DNA from: Cyrtodaria siliqua
Taxonomy: Eukaryota > Mollusca > Bivalvia > Adapedonta > Hiatellidae
Assembly: GCA_037043455.1 (NCBI GenBank)
Contig: JAWPHD010000235.1
Coordinates: 310,001 to 374,000, forward strand
Direction of reading: 5' to 3'
DNA: 64,000 nucleotides
The position numbers and the translations under genes are program-made. The first letter of the stretch is position 1, and the number at the start of each line of letters is the position of its first letter. Positions 1 through 10,140 of this stretch are shown here, one piece after another. The notes beneath the pieces are model-generated. The model saw only the letters and a program-made list of their open reading frames with translations, made no database searches and was not told the DNA's origin.

Positions 1-29
1 AAAAAAAGGAAAAATAGAGTCATTGAACA

Positions 30-1470
30 TTTTCACAATTCTTTTCATAAAGAAAGATACAAATATCGGACAGAGAAAGCAGCATTCAAGGACGACAGTC
101 AACCACAAAACAAAAAAACAACAACACGGAAACGGACAAACGAGAAGGCAAAAGTAATGAAAAATGCAAACGACATCACAAACACAAAAGGGTTGACAAT
201 AGAGCTACCGCCTTGGAACGGTCAGTGGCAACAAATGCCACTGGGGGTTTAAACCGGTTCTAGGTTGCACCAAACATCACACTTACCCTAGTGTCATCCC
301 ATTAAAACAGGACAGTGTAAATAAAGAAATCCCCGCCATGATCTAATCTCTAACCAACAAGGCAGCATCAATAGGCAATATAAGCAAAACACAAATATGC
401 TCGTGCAAATATAATACAAAAAAAAAAATAGCCTAGAAAGCCATAATTAAGGTACTCAATGACTTGGCAGAAGCGAGAGCAACAAGAGAATAAACCATAA
501 AGGGCAGACAAGAAAGAGCATAGACAAACATCAAACGCCACCGTCCCATTGGGCTTTAGGTAGGCGTCATCATAGGGTCCACAGCCTATCCAGTCATCGT
601 ACAATTAAAGAGGAAAGCATAGTGGCGAACTGTAAAATGGTCCACCATCAATCATGCAGTACGTTCCAAAATGATAGGGTCATTACCTCTTTTGATAAAC
701 TTTTTAACAAGTTTAACAAAGATAGTATGAAAGTGATCATGACCAAGAATCTTACAAAGTTTATAAATCACATCACCATAGAAGTCAGGTTGTGATAGTC
801 CTTGTCGCAGAAGAGTCCTTAAATTACTTTTATATTTGGAAAGAAGATCAGGGTTACGATAATACAATTTTGCAAAGGTTTTACGAAGTTTATGGTAACG
901 GTAACGACGAGTAGCTTTTTAAGTTTTACAAAGATTACGAATATTAAAGTCCTCAACTCGAGTCTCGAGTACTAGCTCTTGAAAAACGAATAAGTTGAGA
1001 CACACACACCCCATAAGAAGTTGCTCGGGGAACATCCCCATCCAAGTCGGGATAATTAACAATGTCAAAATTAAAAATCATCTCTCTTGTCATAGATTTT
1101 CAATCGAGGATCTAAATCAAGAAAAGAAGCGTTATTATCAGATATATTAGCTTTGTTAAGCTGAAGTTCTTTAGGATAAATATTATTAACCATAGTTGGA
1201 AAAAAAGGTTGTCAATGTTCAATATGTCATCCTGATACAGAGAGGTGTCATTAAAGGCTTCAATAACATCTGCCTGGGTATCTGGTGAAAGACTCAGTAT
1301 GAAATCTCTTTTATAGCAAAATAAAAACAAATCTGCGACAAGTGGTGCTCAGTTCGTATCCATAGGGATACCAACAATTTGTCTATAAACGGTGGTTCCA
1401 TACCTGACGAAAATATTATCTAATAGGAAGATGAGTGCTTCACAAACTTCACAGCAAGTCCACAACATTA
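30..1470 (-). mobile_element. Reverse-transcriptase retroelement copy, decayed
   Basis: A minus-strand retroelement copy: a broken reverse-transcriptase ORF (556-about 1464) followed by a long 3' tail down to about position 30. The tail matches the plus-strand sequence at 19650-20130 almost throughout, including the stretch around 200-300 whose complement carries 'GGTTTAAACCCCCAGTGGC' and 'CCGTTCCAAGGCGGTAGC'. Shorter tail fragments recur near 23940-24480 and 31250-31505. The alignable tail ends near position 30-60, so the copy probably ends close to the window edge. Confidence 0.75.
556..1464 (-). pseudogene. Reverse transcriptase C-terminal half, broken
   Basis: Reading the minus strand from about 1464 gives a reverse-transcriptase segment. 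It contains EALIFLLDNIFVRYG, then GIPMDTN-stop-APLVADLF, which is the B-like motif with an in-frame TGA where a cysteine codon would be expected. Next come LSPDTQADVIEAFNDTS and the catalytic box as YQDD (usual form Y-x-DD), and later KIYDKRDDFNFDIVNYP. A downstream block includes YYRNPDLLSKYKSNLRTLLR and SQPDFYGDVIYKLCKILG and ends at TAA 556-558. Several stops and frame shifts interrupt it, so it is not expressed as one protein. The family is an abundant invertebrate RT, possibly Penelope-like; I cannot fix the clade from this fragment. A second 3' fragment with the same ending lies at 19481-19650. Confidence 0.75.
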
Positions 1471-2100
1471 CATTTATTGAAACACAGCGATTAATTTTCG
1501 ATTACATTTATAAATATCTTTCAAAACATACACAAACAATTGTAATCCTCATTAGTCTTTTTACTTTAAAAAGCAAACATAATTGGACCGTACCCCACCC
1601 ATTTTTGTTTTAATAAAAACATAATTCAAGATAAAAAAAAGTATGCTCTAAAGCTCAACTTTTTTTAAAACTTGTTTATGACAAGGTCCTATGACATATC
1701 TTTCAAAACAAGTAAAACAATATATAGGTCATCAGTCTTCTAATGATTTTTTATTAAAAAATCTTTAAATTACACACATTTTTGAGTTATTTTTTTCACA
1801 TTTTCACTGTAAAATACAGTTTTGACATAGAGATCAAATATATAAATTAGCTCTGTATCTACTTTTATATATATGTATTCCACGACTGAAGAACAAAAAT
1901 CATATTTTTTCTATAGCAAAAACTCAAATTCTACTCAGAGCTACCCATACCGCCTATTTTGTTAACAACAAAAAATTATCACAAATGACGGAAAAAAATA
2001 TGAAAACAACTTTTTGCTTAAATTTTTATATATTACCATCTTAAATCCTACATTATATCCATATCTACTAGAACGCAAAAACTGAAACAATTTTGCTGTA
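1471..2100. other. AT-rich stretch, no gene seen
   Basis: Strongly AT-rich sequence with no ORF that looks protein-like and no repeat I can match elsewhere in the window. It separates the reverse-transcriptase copy from the Polinton-like remnant. Confidence 0.6.
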
Positions 2101-2106
2101 GGAAAA

Positions 2107-2256
2107 ATGGCTGCTGATAAATTAGTTTCAGTTGTAAATCCTAAACCAAAAGGCGAGATAATTTTAAAAGAACTTAAAAAGGCTGGTAGTAACAAAGAAG
2201 CTGAAGATGAAACTGAAGAAGATATAAATGCAAAAATCAATAGATTATTATCCTGA
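2107..2256 (+). CDS. Small charged ORF, 49 aa, unknown
   Basis: ATG at 2107 opens a 49-codon ORF starting MAADKLVSVVNPKPKG and ending in TGA at 2254-2256, with an acidic stretch KEAEDETEED in the middle. The composition looks like real, formerly translated sequence rather than random AT-rich ORF. A further open stretch with residues such as RIERLINKNNLINSKYRCF follows in another frame, suggesting the original gene was longer and frameshifted. No function recognised; it lies at the head of the Polinton-like remnant. Confidence 0.35.
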   Translation: MAADKLVSVVNPKPKGEIILKELKKAGSNKEAEDETEEDINAKINRLLS

Positions 2257-2545
2257 AGGTGAAGTAAAAATGTCCATACAAGAATTGAACGATTAATTAA
2301 TAAAAACAATCTAATTAATAGTAAATATAGATGTTTCGAACTGAAAAGTATAATACTAGATATGAACATGTAAGTAAGCAATTAGATACTCCTATAACAA
2401 GACCCGGAAATAATACTAGATATATGAAAAGTGGCTATCAATTTTTTACAACAATACGATAGAAGTTCACACACTGATTGATATAACGCGTATTTTGAAA
2501 GCAGTTTTCAAGTCAACAAGCTTGCTGATGGAGCTGCTTTTGTAG

Positions 2546-3110
2546 ATGCCCGACATAATTGCTTTAATTAATGATGCAGCTTCATTGATTGATCAAATTC
2601 AAGTAAAGCAACACGGAAAAATAGTTTACGACGGTAATAATCTTCAGAGATTTGTTAACGTTGAAAGTTTACTGAAATGTTTGACGATTATGCAAAAACA
2701 ACCGGAACAAATGAATACTTTAATTTAGACAATACATCTGCTGCGGAATCTCGAGATGATCAAGCTGGTTATAATTTAAGATCTACAGCTCGCCATAACT
2801 GATAAAATAGTTAACTCTATAATTCCATTAAACAAATATTAATTTTTCGGAGGTTTAGAAACAAACATGCTTCCTCCTAGCCAGATTCAAATTAGTTTAC
2901 AACTAACAGATGAGAATGTGTTAATTTTCAAATCAAGTGGTGATGATGATCGAGTTTTGTGGATACATCAAATGATAATTAATTCTAATGGTTTTAAGCT
3001 TTGTAATGGCAACGCATATGACATCAGCAAGATGGACTTTGTGAAATGATATAAGAAAGCGGAAGTTCTCAACTAACTGAATCCGTATTTAGAATAACAC
3101 CGATTGAAGC
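2546..3110 (+). pseudogene. Capsid-like protein fragment of Polinton type, broken
   Basis: The reading frame starting MPDIIALINDAASLIDQ (2546) runs about 55 codons, then continues after a frame change as TTGTNEYFNLDNTSAAESRD and GYNLRSTARHN, and again from 2867 as MLPPSQIQISLQLTDENVLI and VLWIHQMIINSNGFKL. These blocks resemble a structural protein family carried by Polinton-like elements in cnidarians and molluscs. The sequence is broken by at least two frame changes and several stops, and the C-terminal part of the expected protein is missing where it meets integrase sequence near 3100. I describe it only as a remnant; the capsid assignment is from recollection of the family and needs a profile search. 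Confidence 0.5.
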
Positions 3111-3660
3111 AAGTGATGAAAAGAATAAAGGAAAAGTGTATTTCAACTTATATGGAAAGATGAAAATTTATAAATCTTTACATAAGTTTAAAATAGGAGA
3201 CAAGGTTAGAATCAGTAAATATAAAAGAACATTTGAATCCGAACTGGAGGGAGGAGCTATTTGTTATTGAAAAAATTCAAACATACAACTCCTGACATAC
3301 AAAATAAAAGATTTAAACAATCAAAAGACTGACGGAAGCTTTCACGAATTGGAAATGTTAAAAGCTGACCAAGAGGTATTTAGAATTGAAAAAGTTATAA
3401 GACGCGATTATAAAAAGAAAAAAGCTTTGGTTAAGTGGAATGGTTATAATGATGTCAAGTGGAAGGGTTATAATGATGTTAAGTGGAGGGGTTATACTGA
3501 TGTTAAGTGGAAGGGTTATACTGATGTTAAGTGGAAGGGTTATAATGATGTTAAGTGGAAGGGTGATACTGATGTTAAGTGGAAGGGTTATAATGATGAT
3601 TTTAATAGTGGATGCCGTTTAAGGATATTCAAAATATTAAATAAGGGCTTAAATATAAAT
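3105..3660 (+). pseudogene. Integrase C-terminus with chromodomain, frameshifted
   Basis: From about 3105 the plus strand reads KVYFNLYGKMKIYKSLHKFK then GDKVRISKYKR, the typical start of the SH3-like DNA-binding tail of retroviral-type (rve) integrases. After a frame change it reads NWREELFVIEKIQ, then YKIKDLN and, from 3349, EMLKADQEVFRIEKVIRRDY leading into KKKKALVKWNGYND, a chromodomain core. The chromodomain motif is then tandemly repeated. Its expected end, DDFNSW, appears as DDFNSG because one base is missing after AATAGT, shifting the final residues out of frame. At least two other frameshifts are present. Chromodomains on integrases are thought to steer insertion to particular chromatin marks. 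This copy is non-functional as a single protein, although the array keeps long frames open. Confidence 0.65.
3433..3600 (+). repeat. 24-bp tandem array, short block (about 7 units)
   Basis: Seven head-to-tail copies of a 24-bp unit (AAGTGGAAGGGTTATAATGA plus TGTT) begin inside the integrase chromodomain core. In the integrase frame each unit encodes KWKGYNDV or KWKGYTDV. The block ends with the chromodomain's own continuation (DDFNS). Confidence 0.95.
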
Positions 3661-3714
3661 AATATATAGTATTATTATAATGGAACAAAAAAGTATAGAA
3701 CAGATTGGCATGAT
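3597..3714 (+). repeat. Integrase tail, first copy
   Basis: About 115 bp from GATGATTTTAATAGTGGATG through the start of the next small ORF (ATGGAACAAAAAAGTATAGA) is duplicated at 5585-5699. Both copies share the same one-base deletion that destroys the DDFNSW ending, so the deletion came before the duplication. Here the copy breaks off after AGATTGGCA and rejoins the 24-bp array. Confidence 0.9.
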
Positions 3715-5590
3715 GATGTTAAGTAGAAGGGTTATACTGATGTTAAGTGGAAGGGTTATACTGATGTTAAGTGGAAGGGGTATAATGATGTTAAGTGGAA
3801 GGGTTATAATGATGTTAAGTGGAAGGGTTATAATGATGTTAAGTGGAAGGGTTATACTGATGTTAAGTGGAAGGGTTATACTGATGTTAAATGGAAGGGT
3901 TATAATGATGTTAAGTGGAAGGGTTATAATGATGTTAAGTGGAAGGGTTATAATGATGTTAATTGGAAGGGTTATAATGATGTTAAGTGGAAGGGTTATA
4001 CTGATGTTAAGTGGAAGGGTTATACTGATGTTAAGTGGAAGGGTTATACTGATGTTAAGTGGAAGGGTTATAATGATGTTAAGTGGAAGGGTTATAATGA
4101 TGTTAAGTGGAAGGGTTATAATGATGTTAAGTGGAAGGGTTATACTGATGTTAAGTGGAAGGGTTATACTGATGTTAAATGGAAGGGTTATAATGATGTT
4201 AAGTGGAAGGGTTATAATGATGTTAAGTGGAAGGGTTATAATGATGTTAATTGGAAGGGTTATAATGATGTTAAGTGGAAGGGTTATACTGATGTTAAGT
4301 GGAAGGGTTATACTGATGTTAAGTGGAAGGGTTATACTGATGTTAAGTGGAAGGGTTATAATGATGTTAAGTGGAAGGGTTATAATGATGTTAAGTGGAA
4401 GGGTTATAATGATGTTAAGTGGAAGGGTTATACTGATGTTAAGTGGAAGGGTTATACTGATGTTAAATGGAAGGGTTATAATGATGTTAAGTGGAAGGGT
4501 TATAATGATGTTAAGTGGAAGGGTTATAATGATGTTAATTGGAAGGGTTATAATGATGTTAAGTGGAAGGGTTATACTGATGTTAAGTGGAAGGGTTATA
4601 CTGATGTTAAGTGGAAGGGTTATAATGATGTTAAGTGGAAGGGTTATAATGATGTTAAGTTGAAGGGTTATACTGATGTTAATTGGAAGGGTTATAATGA
4701 TGTTAAATGGAAGGGTTATAATGATGTTAAGTGGAAGGGTTATAATGATGTTAAGTGGAAGGGTTATACTGATGTTAAGTGGAAGGGTTATAATGATGTT
4801 AAGTGGAAGGGTTATAATGATGTTAAGTGGAAGGGTTATACTGATGTTAAGTGGAAGGGTTATACTGATGTTAAGTGGAAGGGTTATAATGATGTTAATT
4901 GGAAGGGTTATAATGATGTTAAGTGGAAGGGTTATAATGATGTTAAGTGGAAGGGTTATACTGATGTTAAGTGGAAGGGTTATACTGATGTTAAGTGGAA
5001 GGGTTATAATGATGTTAAGTGGAAGGGTTATAATGATGTTAAGTGGAAGGGTTATACTGATGTTAAATGGAAGGGTTATAATGATGTTAAGTGGAAGGGT
5101 TATAATGATGTTAATTGGAAGGGTTATAATGATGTTAAGTGGAAGGGTTATAATGATGTTAAGTGGAAGGGTTATACTGATGTTAAGTGGAAGGGTTATA
5201 ATGATGTTAAGTGGAAGGGTTATAATGATGTTAAGTGGAACGGTTATACTGATGTTAAGTGGAAGGGTTATACTGATGTTAAGTGGAAGGATTATAATGA
5301 TGTTAAGTGGAAGGGTTATACTGATGTTAAGTGGAAGGGTTATAATGATGTTAAGTTGAAGGGTTATAATGATGTTAAGTGGAAGGGTTATAATGATGTT
5401 AAGTGGAAGGGTTATAATGATGTTAAGTGGAAGGGTTATACTGATGTTAAGTGGAAGGGTTATAATGATGTTAAGTGGAAGGGTTATACTGATGTTAAGT
5501 GGAAGGGTTATAATGATGTTAAGTGGAAGGGTTATAATGATGTTAAATGGAAGGGTTATAATGATGTTAAGTGGAAGGTTTATAATGATG
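3712..5590 (+). repeat. 24-bp tandem array, long block (about 78 units)
   Basis: About 78 nearly identical 24-bp units. Units differ mainly at AAT/ACT (N or T), GTGG/ATTGG and GTGG/ATGG. A 12-unit, 288-bp higher-order pattern is repeated: the rare AATTGG variant recurs at about 3960, 4248 and 4536. Because 24 is divisible by three, all plus-strand frames stay open for hundreds of codons. The chromodomain frame repeats KWKGYNDV. Confidence 0.97.
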
Positions 5591-5699
5591 ATTTTAATAG
5601 TGGATGCCGTTTAAGGATATTCAAAATATTAAATAAGGGCGTAAATATAAATAATATATAGTATTATTATAATGGAACAAAAAAGTATAGAACAGATTG
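5585..5699 (+). repeat. Integrase tail, second copy
   Basis: Second copy of the 115-bp segment at 3597-3714, with the same missing base after AATAGT. Unlike the first copy it continues into a complete small ORF at 5672. Confidence 0.9.
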
Positions 5700-5827
5700 G
5701 CAAAAAACTTCAAAATGTAAAAGATAAATGTAGAAAAAAAATAATGGAAGGCAAGCAGGGTCAAGTAGAATATGAGGCAGTTCGTGATGACTTTAAAGCC
5801 AAGTCAATAAGCGGAAAAGATTGCTGA
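5672..5827 (+). CDS. Small basic ORF, 51 aa, Polinton-associated remnant
   Basis: ATG at 5672 starts a 51-residue ORF (MEQKSIEQIGKKLQNVKDKC at the N-terminus, VEYEAVRDDFKAK near the end) stopping at 5825-5827. Lysine and glutamate spacing suggests a helical or coiled-coil protein. Sequence beyond the stop in neighbouring frames (LLTEITNEN, KNREELLEL) looks like its former continuation, so this is probably a truncated gene. The first 13 codons are duplicated near 3680. Function unknown. Confidence 0.4.
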   Translation: MEQKSIEQIGKKLQNVKDKCRKKIMEGKQGQVEYEAVRDDFKAKSISGKDC

Positions 5828-6093
5828 CCGAAATAACCAACGAAAACTGAATAAAAACAGGGAAGAACTACTTGAACTAAAATACAAGACAGCAAAAATG
5901 TAGAAAAATAAAATATTCCGTTATAGATTATGATATGTACAGCGATGATGAAGACTGTCCGGTTCCGTCTTACTTTGCTTGATGATTTGATTTTTTTTTT
6001 ATTAGTTATTTACAAAAGGAGAGGAAGATTAAACTAATCTAGCGTATCGTATAGACAAAATAGTATGTCTGTTGAATTGATAAGCCGATTGGT

Positions 6094-6262
6094 GAGTAGT
6101 ATAGATACTGAGGGTATCAGGATAGGTTCCCCGAGCGGGGCCATAAAGCAGTTTATATACTAGTAGTTGTAGGAGCGCCTGGTAGCAAGTATGCCATCGT
6201 CATTTGACGTACCCGTTGCTAGGGGAAACTGTCCTAGTACCCCCAGTATCTATACTACTACC
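6094..6262. repeat. Imperfect inverted repeat, about 40-bp arms
   Basis: The arm 6094-6132 (GTAGTATAGATACTGAGGG...GGTTCCCC) is the imperfect reverse complement of 6222-6262 (GGGGAAACTG...AGTATCTATACTACTACC), separated by about 90 bp. The arms also hold a short palindrome GTATAGATAC. This could be a small foldback element, or two element termini facing one another at the edge of the Polinton-like remnant. Confidence 0.7.
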
Positions 6263-6309
6263 AGTCACGCACGATATTGCATTTAACAAGAATACGGACT
6301 TATTCAATA

Positions 6310-6722
6310 TTCAAAACATGTGCTGCATCGAACCAGGTCGCCCATGCTTCAGGTTGTGTCTCTGTTATATAATCATGCTGTATCGACCTACTGCGATTTT
6401 GAAGATATGGGCCCCTTGCTATCAGATGCGAACCAGGTCGCCCTTTTTCTGTTCTACCCTGTAATATAATCATGACGTATCTCCATACTACGATTTCGAA
6501 GATAGGAGCCCCTTGCCATCGGATGCGAACCAGGTCGCCCTTGCTTCTGTTCGACCATGTAGTATAAATATGACGTATCTACTTACTGCGATTTTGAAGA
6601 TATGGCCCCTTGCTATCGGATGCGAATCAGGTCGCCCTTGCTTCTGTGCGACCCTGTAATATAAGCATGACGTATCTCCATACTTCGATTTTGAAGATAA
6701 GAACCTCTTGCTATCGGACGGC
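6310..6722. repeat. 97-bp tandem repeat, about 4 copies
   Basis: A unit containing GATGCGAACCAGGTCGCCC and CGATTTTGAAGATATGGGCC repeats with starts at 6425, 6522 and 6619, a period of exactly 97 bp. A more diverged copy precedes from about 6310. Short ORFs on both strands here are by-products of the repetition. Confidence 0.9.
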
Positions 6723-6918
6723 GTTGTGGTGTAAAATATATTGCCGGATAACAAGGGACGGTGGTTCAAATTCCGGCTTCTATGTAATATTGTTTTGAGC
6801 TTAAAACGTAAAGAATCGAACTGTCATTTGTGATCTTGAGAATTAGCTCTAAATTTAACAAATGCTATTCTTCAACATTGTGTACTTTGGTAAGTCGTGT
6901 CATCAGGGCATATACATT

Positions 6919-7752
6919 CTATTATATGGGGCGCCGTATTAATTTTTAATACCATTTGGTGATATCACCTATTCGATCGGTGATATCACTGATTCGAATA
7001 GCTGATATCACGCATTCAAATAGGTGATATCACCGATTTATTCTGAATGCGTGATATCACCTATTGAATGGGGGATATCATTTATTCGAATCAGTGATAT
7101 CACTCATTCGAATCAGTGATATCACTTATTCAAAACGAATGACTGATCCCATCCAGGGTCCGTGTAACTAAATAGACAGACCTTCGAAATCGTCGTCTGT
7201 TGCAACATTTGGCAGGTTTTTTCGTCATCGACAGATAATGACTGGCTTTCAAGTTATGGTCGCATCAGCTCTTGCAGCAATAGATGCGGACATTTACCCC
7301 ATCCCCCCATAATTAACAAATGAAACATATTATTATAATTTCATTTTCTATGCGTTTTCTATTATTTGATATTATTTGATACAGTAATTCCAGTTGTAGA
7401 TAAACACACCCTTCACCAATTACACAGTGGACAGTTATTATTTAAATAGTACAACTAACCGTTAGCAATACTATATAATACCAGGGACGTGCAACGGTGA
7501 TATCACTGATTCAAAACGAAAGGGCGATATCACCTACTGAATGGGTGATAACACCTATTTGAATGAGTGATATCACTGATTCGAACAGGTGATATCACCC
7601 ATTCAATAGGTGATATCACCGTTTCGTTTTGAATCGGTGATATCACTGATTCGAATCAGTGATATCACCTATTCGAATGAGTGATATCACTCATTCAAAT
7701 AGATGATATCACTGAATTGTATTAAAAAGCAATACGGCGCCTCATACTATTA
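6919..7752. mobile_element. TIR element (MITE-like) with GATATC-palindrome interior and 6-bp TSD
   Basis: Element 6925-7746 has inverted ends: TATGGGGCGCCGTATT on the left, and AATACGGCGCCTCATA on the right. It is flanked by the direct repeat CTATTA at 6919-6924 and 7747-7752, the expected target-site duplication. Inside each end are clusters of the palindrome GTGATATCAC spaced by about 10-15 bp (6953-7130 and 7497-7715), running as a second inverted repeat. The middle (7140-7490) is unique. No transposase is encoded, so it is non-autonomous. Confidence 0.9.
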
Positions 7753-7779
7753 TGCCTAACCGAGTGTTACATAGTAATT

Positions 7780-8260
7780 AGTGACGACCTACTAAAAAAT
7801 GCTGCCAATTGCCGACCGTAAATTGAAAAGTCATGTCTCTGACAATCAATTTAACGGACATCAGGAAACCAATGGCAGCAATCAGGAAAAGTTATACAAA
7901 ACAAAACAGCGTATCGGTTTATGATATCGATCCTGCGTAATTAAGTTGATTTGATCATTATATCAAATTTACATATTGATTTATCTGCCGTTTTCTGTCA
8001 GTTGACTGAACATAATGGGTGATGCAAAAGTTTAACACTATCTTTGTTATAATGTTATGCATTTTTGCATGACAGATTCATCAATACGGCAATGATTGTA
8101 TACAGCATTGCAACACTTTACGACACTTTAAGACAATGGAAAATGTTTAAGCCAGAAAGTTAGATTAGTATCCTCAATTTTAATGTGCTATGACACTAAG
8201 CGTATGGTAATGCGAAGGACCGGTATAAATATTTGTCTAATTAGTGATTTTCATTAAACG
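7780..8260 (+). repeat. Dispersed repeat R, copy 1
   Basis: Segments such as GCGTATCG...GATCCTGCGTAATTA and ACTTTACGACACTTTA...GACAATG match 49170-49600 (direct) and, in reverse complement, 57835-58060 continuing at 54207-54380. Divergence is considerable, so this is an old family. No coding sequence seen. Confidence 0.7.
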
Positions 8261-8654
8261 TTGGTTAATAAAAATGTCAATATATTATTATTTTAAATTT
8301 TCAAGGGGCCAACACGTATGGACGTACTAATGTCGCCGAGACATGGGACATCACGTGATTAACGTCACACGGTTTTTAAAAATGTATTTCTTCAGTAAAA
8401 AATAAATGTCTGCGCATGGTTCTTTGTGTTCTTTCGGAATCGTCATCGTCGTGAACTCATAAGTAAACTTTTCAATCATCTTCAGAAAGCTGTGCAGTAC
8501 AAATTATAATGGAGTGACATTATAAAAAAGACTATCATTCAGTGAGCCACTCCATGAAGACATTAAACGCGATATGAGATATTACAAAAATGGGAAAATA
8601 ACAGTCTATTTAAACTTAACATGGGCGTTTGACATGAGGTATATTATTAATAAA
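8261..8654. other. No gene seen
   Basis: Unique AT-rich sequence between dispersed repeat R and the 33-bp array. Nothing recognised apart from scattered short ORFs. Confidence 0.5.
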
Positions 8655-9815
8655 TATGGTGTCAGTGGTCATGGTAGCAATAAATGTAGTGTGCATAGCT
8701 CATGGTAGTAATACATGGGGTATTCAGTGGTCACGGTAGTAATACATGTAGTATTTAATCTTAGTAGTCATGGTAGTATTAAATGTGTGATATACAGTGG
8801 TCATGATAGTATTATATGTGTGATATACAGTGGTCATGATAGTATTATATGTGTGATATACAGTGGTCATGATAGTATTGTATGTGTGATATACAGTGGT
8901 CATGATAGTATTAAATGTGATATACAGTGGTCATGGTAGTACTAAATGTGATATACAGTGGTCATGATAGTATTATATGTGTGATATACAGTGGTCATGA
9001 TAGTATTATATGTGTGATATACAGTGGTCATGATAGTATTATATGTGTGATATACAGTGGTCATGATAGTATTATATGTGTGATATACAGTAGTCATGGT
9101 AGTATTAAATGTGTGATATACAGTGGTCATGATAGTATTAAATGTGTGATATACAGTGGTCATGATATTATTATATGTGTGATATACAGTGGTCATGATA
9201 GTATTATATGTGTGATATACAGTGGTCATGATAGTATTATATGTGTGATATACAGTGGTCATGATAGTATTATATATGTGATATACAGTGGTCATGATAG
9301 TATTATATGTGATATACAGTAGTCATGATAGTATTATATGTGTGATATACAGTGGTCATGATAGTATTATATGTGTGATATACAGTGGTCATGATAGTAT
9401 TATATGTGATATACAGTGGTCATGATAGTATTATATGTGTGATATACAGTGGTCATGATAGTATTATATGTGTGATATACAGTGGTCATGATAGTATTAT
9501 ATGTGTGATATACAGTGGTCATGATAGTATTATATGTGTGATATACAGTGGTCATGATAGTATTAAATGTGATATACAGTGGTCATGGTAGTATTAAATG
9601 TGATATACAGTGGTCATGATAGTATTATATGTGTGATATACAGTGGTCATGATAGTATTATATGTGTGATATACAGTGGTCATGATAGTATTATATGTGT
9701 GATATACAGTAGTCATTGTAGTAGAAAATGAGGTAAAGAGTAGCCATGATAGTTATACATGTGATGTACTTTGGACATGTTAGTAATCAATGTGGTATGC
9801 AGTGGTCATGGTAGT
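8655..9815 (+). repeat. 33-bp tandem array, about 34 units
   Basis: Units of about 33 bp with core GTGATATACAGTGGTCATGA then TAGTATTATATGT; some units lack two bases (31 bp), which breaks frames. The edges at 8655-8760 and 9715-9815 are diverged while the centre is nearly uniform, as expected for an array homogenised from within. Open frames encode GHDSIICVIYS repeats on one strand and MTTVYHTYNTI on the other; I see no reason to call these genes. Confidence 0.96.
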
Positions 9816-10140
9816 ATTACAATACAAGGGTCTTGGTACTTGTGCGATGGACTTGTGAATATCAACAAGTAAGTGGACTTAAGAAGCAGCTTCAACCACA
9901 TGCAATGCCAGGGTACAAACAAACTATGCACGATATGTCAGTGTTATTAAGAATAGTATGGAACATAGAAGACATTGCCCAGTACAAGACAATCCCTTAT
10001 ACCACCAAACAAACACCCAATCAACACATAATACAAAAGAGCAAAATGCGGCTCACTTAGAAAGCAGACAAGGACAAGCTTAGCTAAATATTAAAAACAA
10101 CACATGGAGTTCCATCCACCAAATATTGAAAGATCCATAT

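Larger units (their letters stand above)
2107..6000 (+). mobile_element. Polinton/Maverick-like remnant carrying a chromodomain-motif array
   Basis: A plus-strand block of small or broken ORFs in tight order: a 49-residue charged ORF, a capsid-like fragment, an integrase C-terminus with chromodomain, a 24-bp tandem array of about 85 units, and a small basic ORF. The combination of an SH3-like integrase tail with chromodomain beside a capsid-like fragment is what points to a Polinton/Maverick-type element; this assignment is family knowledge plus inference. Most of the element (polymerase, integrase core, ATPase, protease) is absent, and the capsid-like piece runs straight into the integrase tail, so a large internal deletion has occurred. 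No terminal repeat can be assigned with confidence, although an inverted repeat lies just downstream at 6094-6262. Confidence 0.6.

Noticed and set aside
3680..5661. Long open frames (over 300 codons) across the 24-bp array
   Set aside because: All plus-strand frames stay open because the unit is a multiple of three; I treat them as repeat by-products, not separate genes. Only the chromodomain frame has biological meaning.
6715..6785. tRNA-like segment with GGTTCAAATTCCGGC
   Set aside because: The B-box-like sequence has no matching A box at the right distance and no acceptor stem pairing, so not a tRNA gene.
8715..9591. ORFs of 70-130 codons in the 33-bp array on both strands
   Set aside because: Periodic low-complexity translation with no family resemblance; frames break wherever a 31-bp unit occurs.
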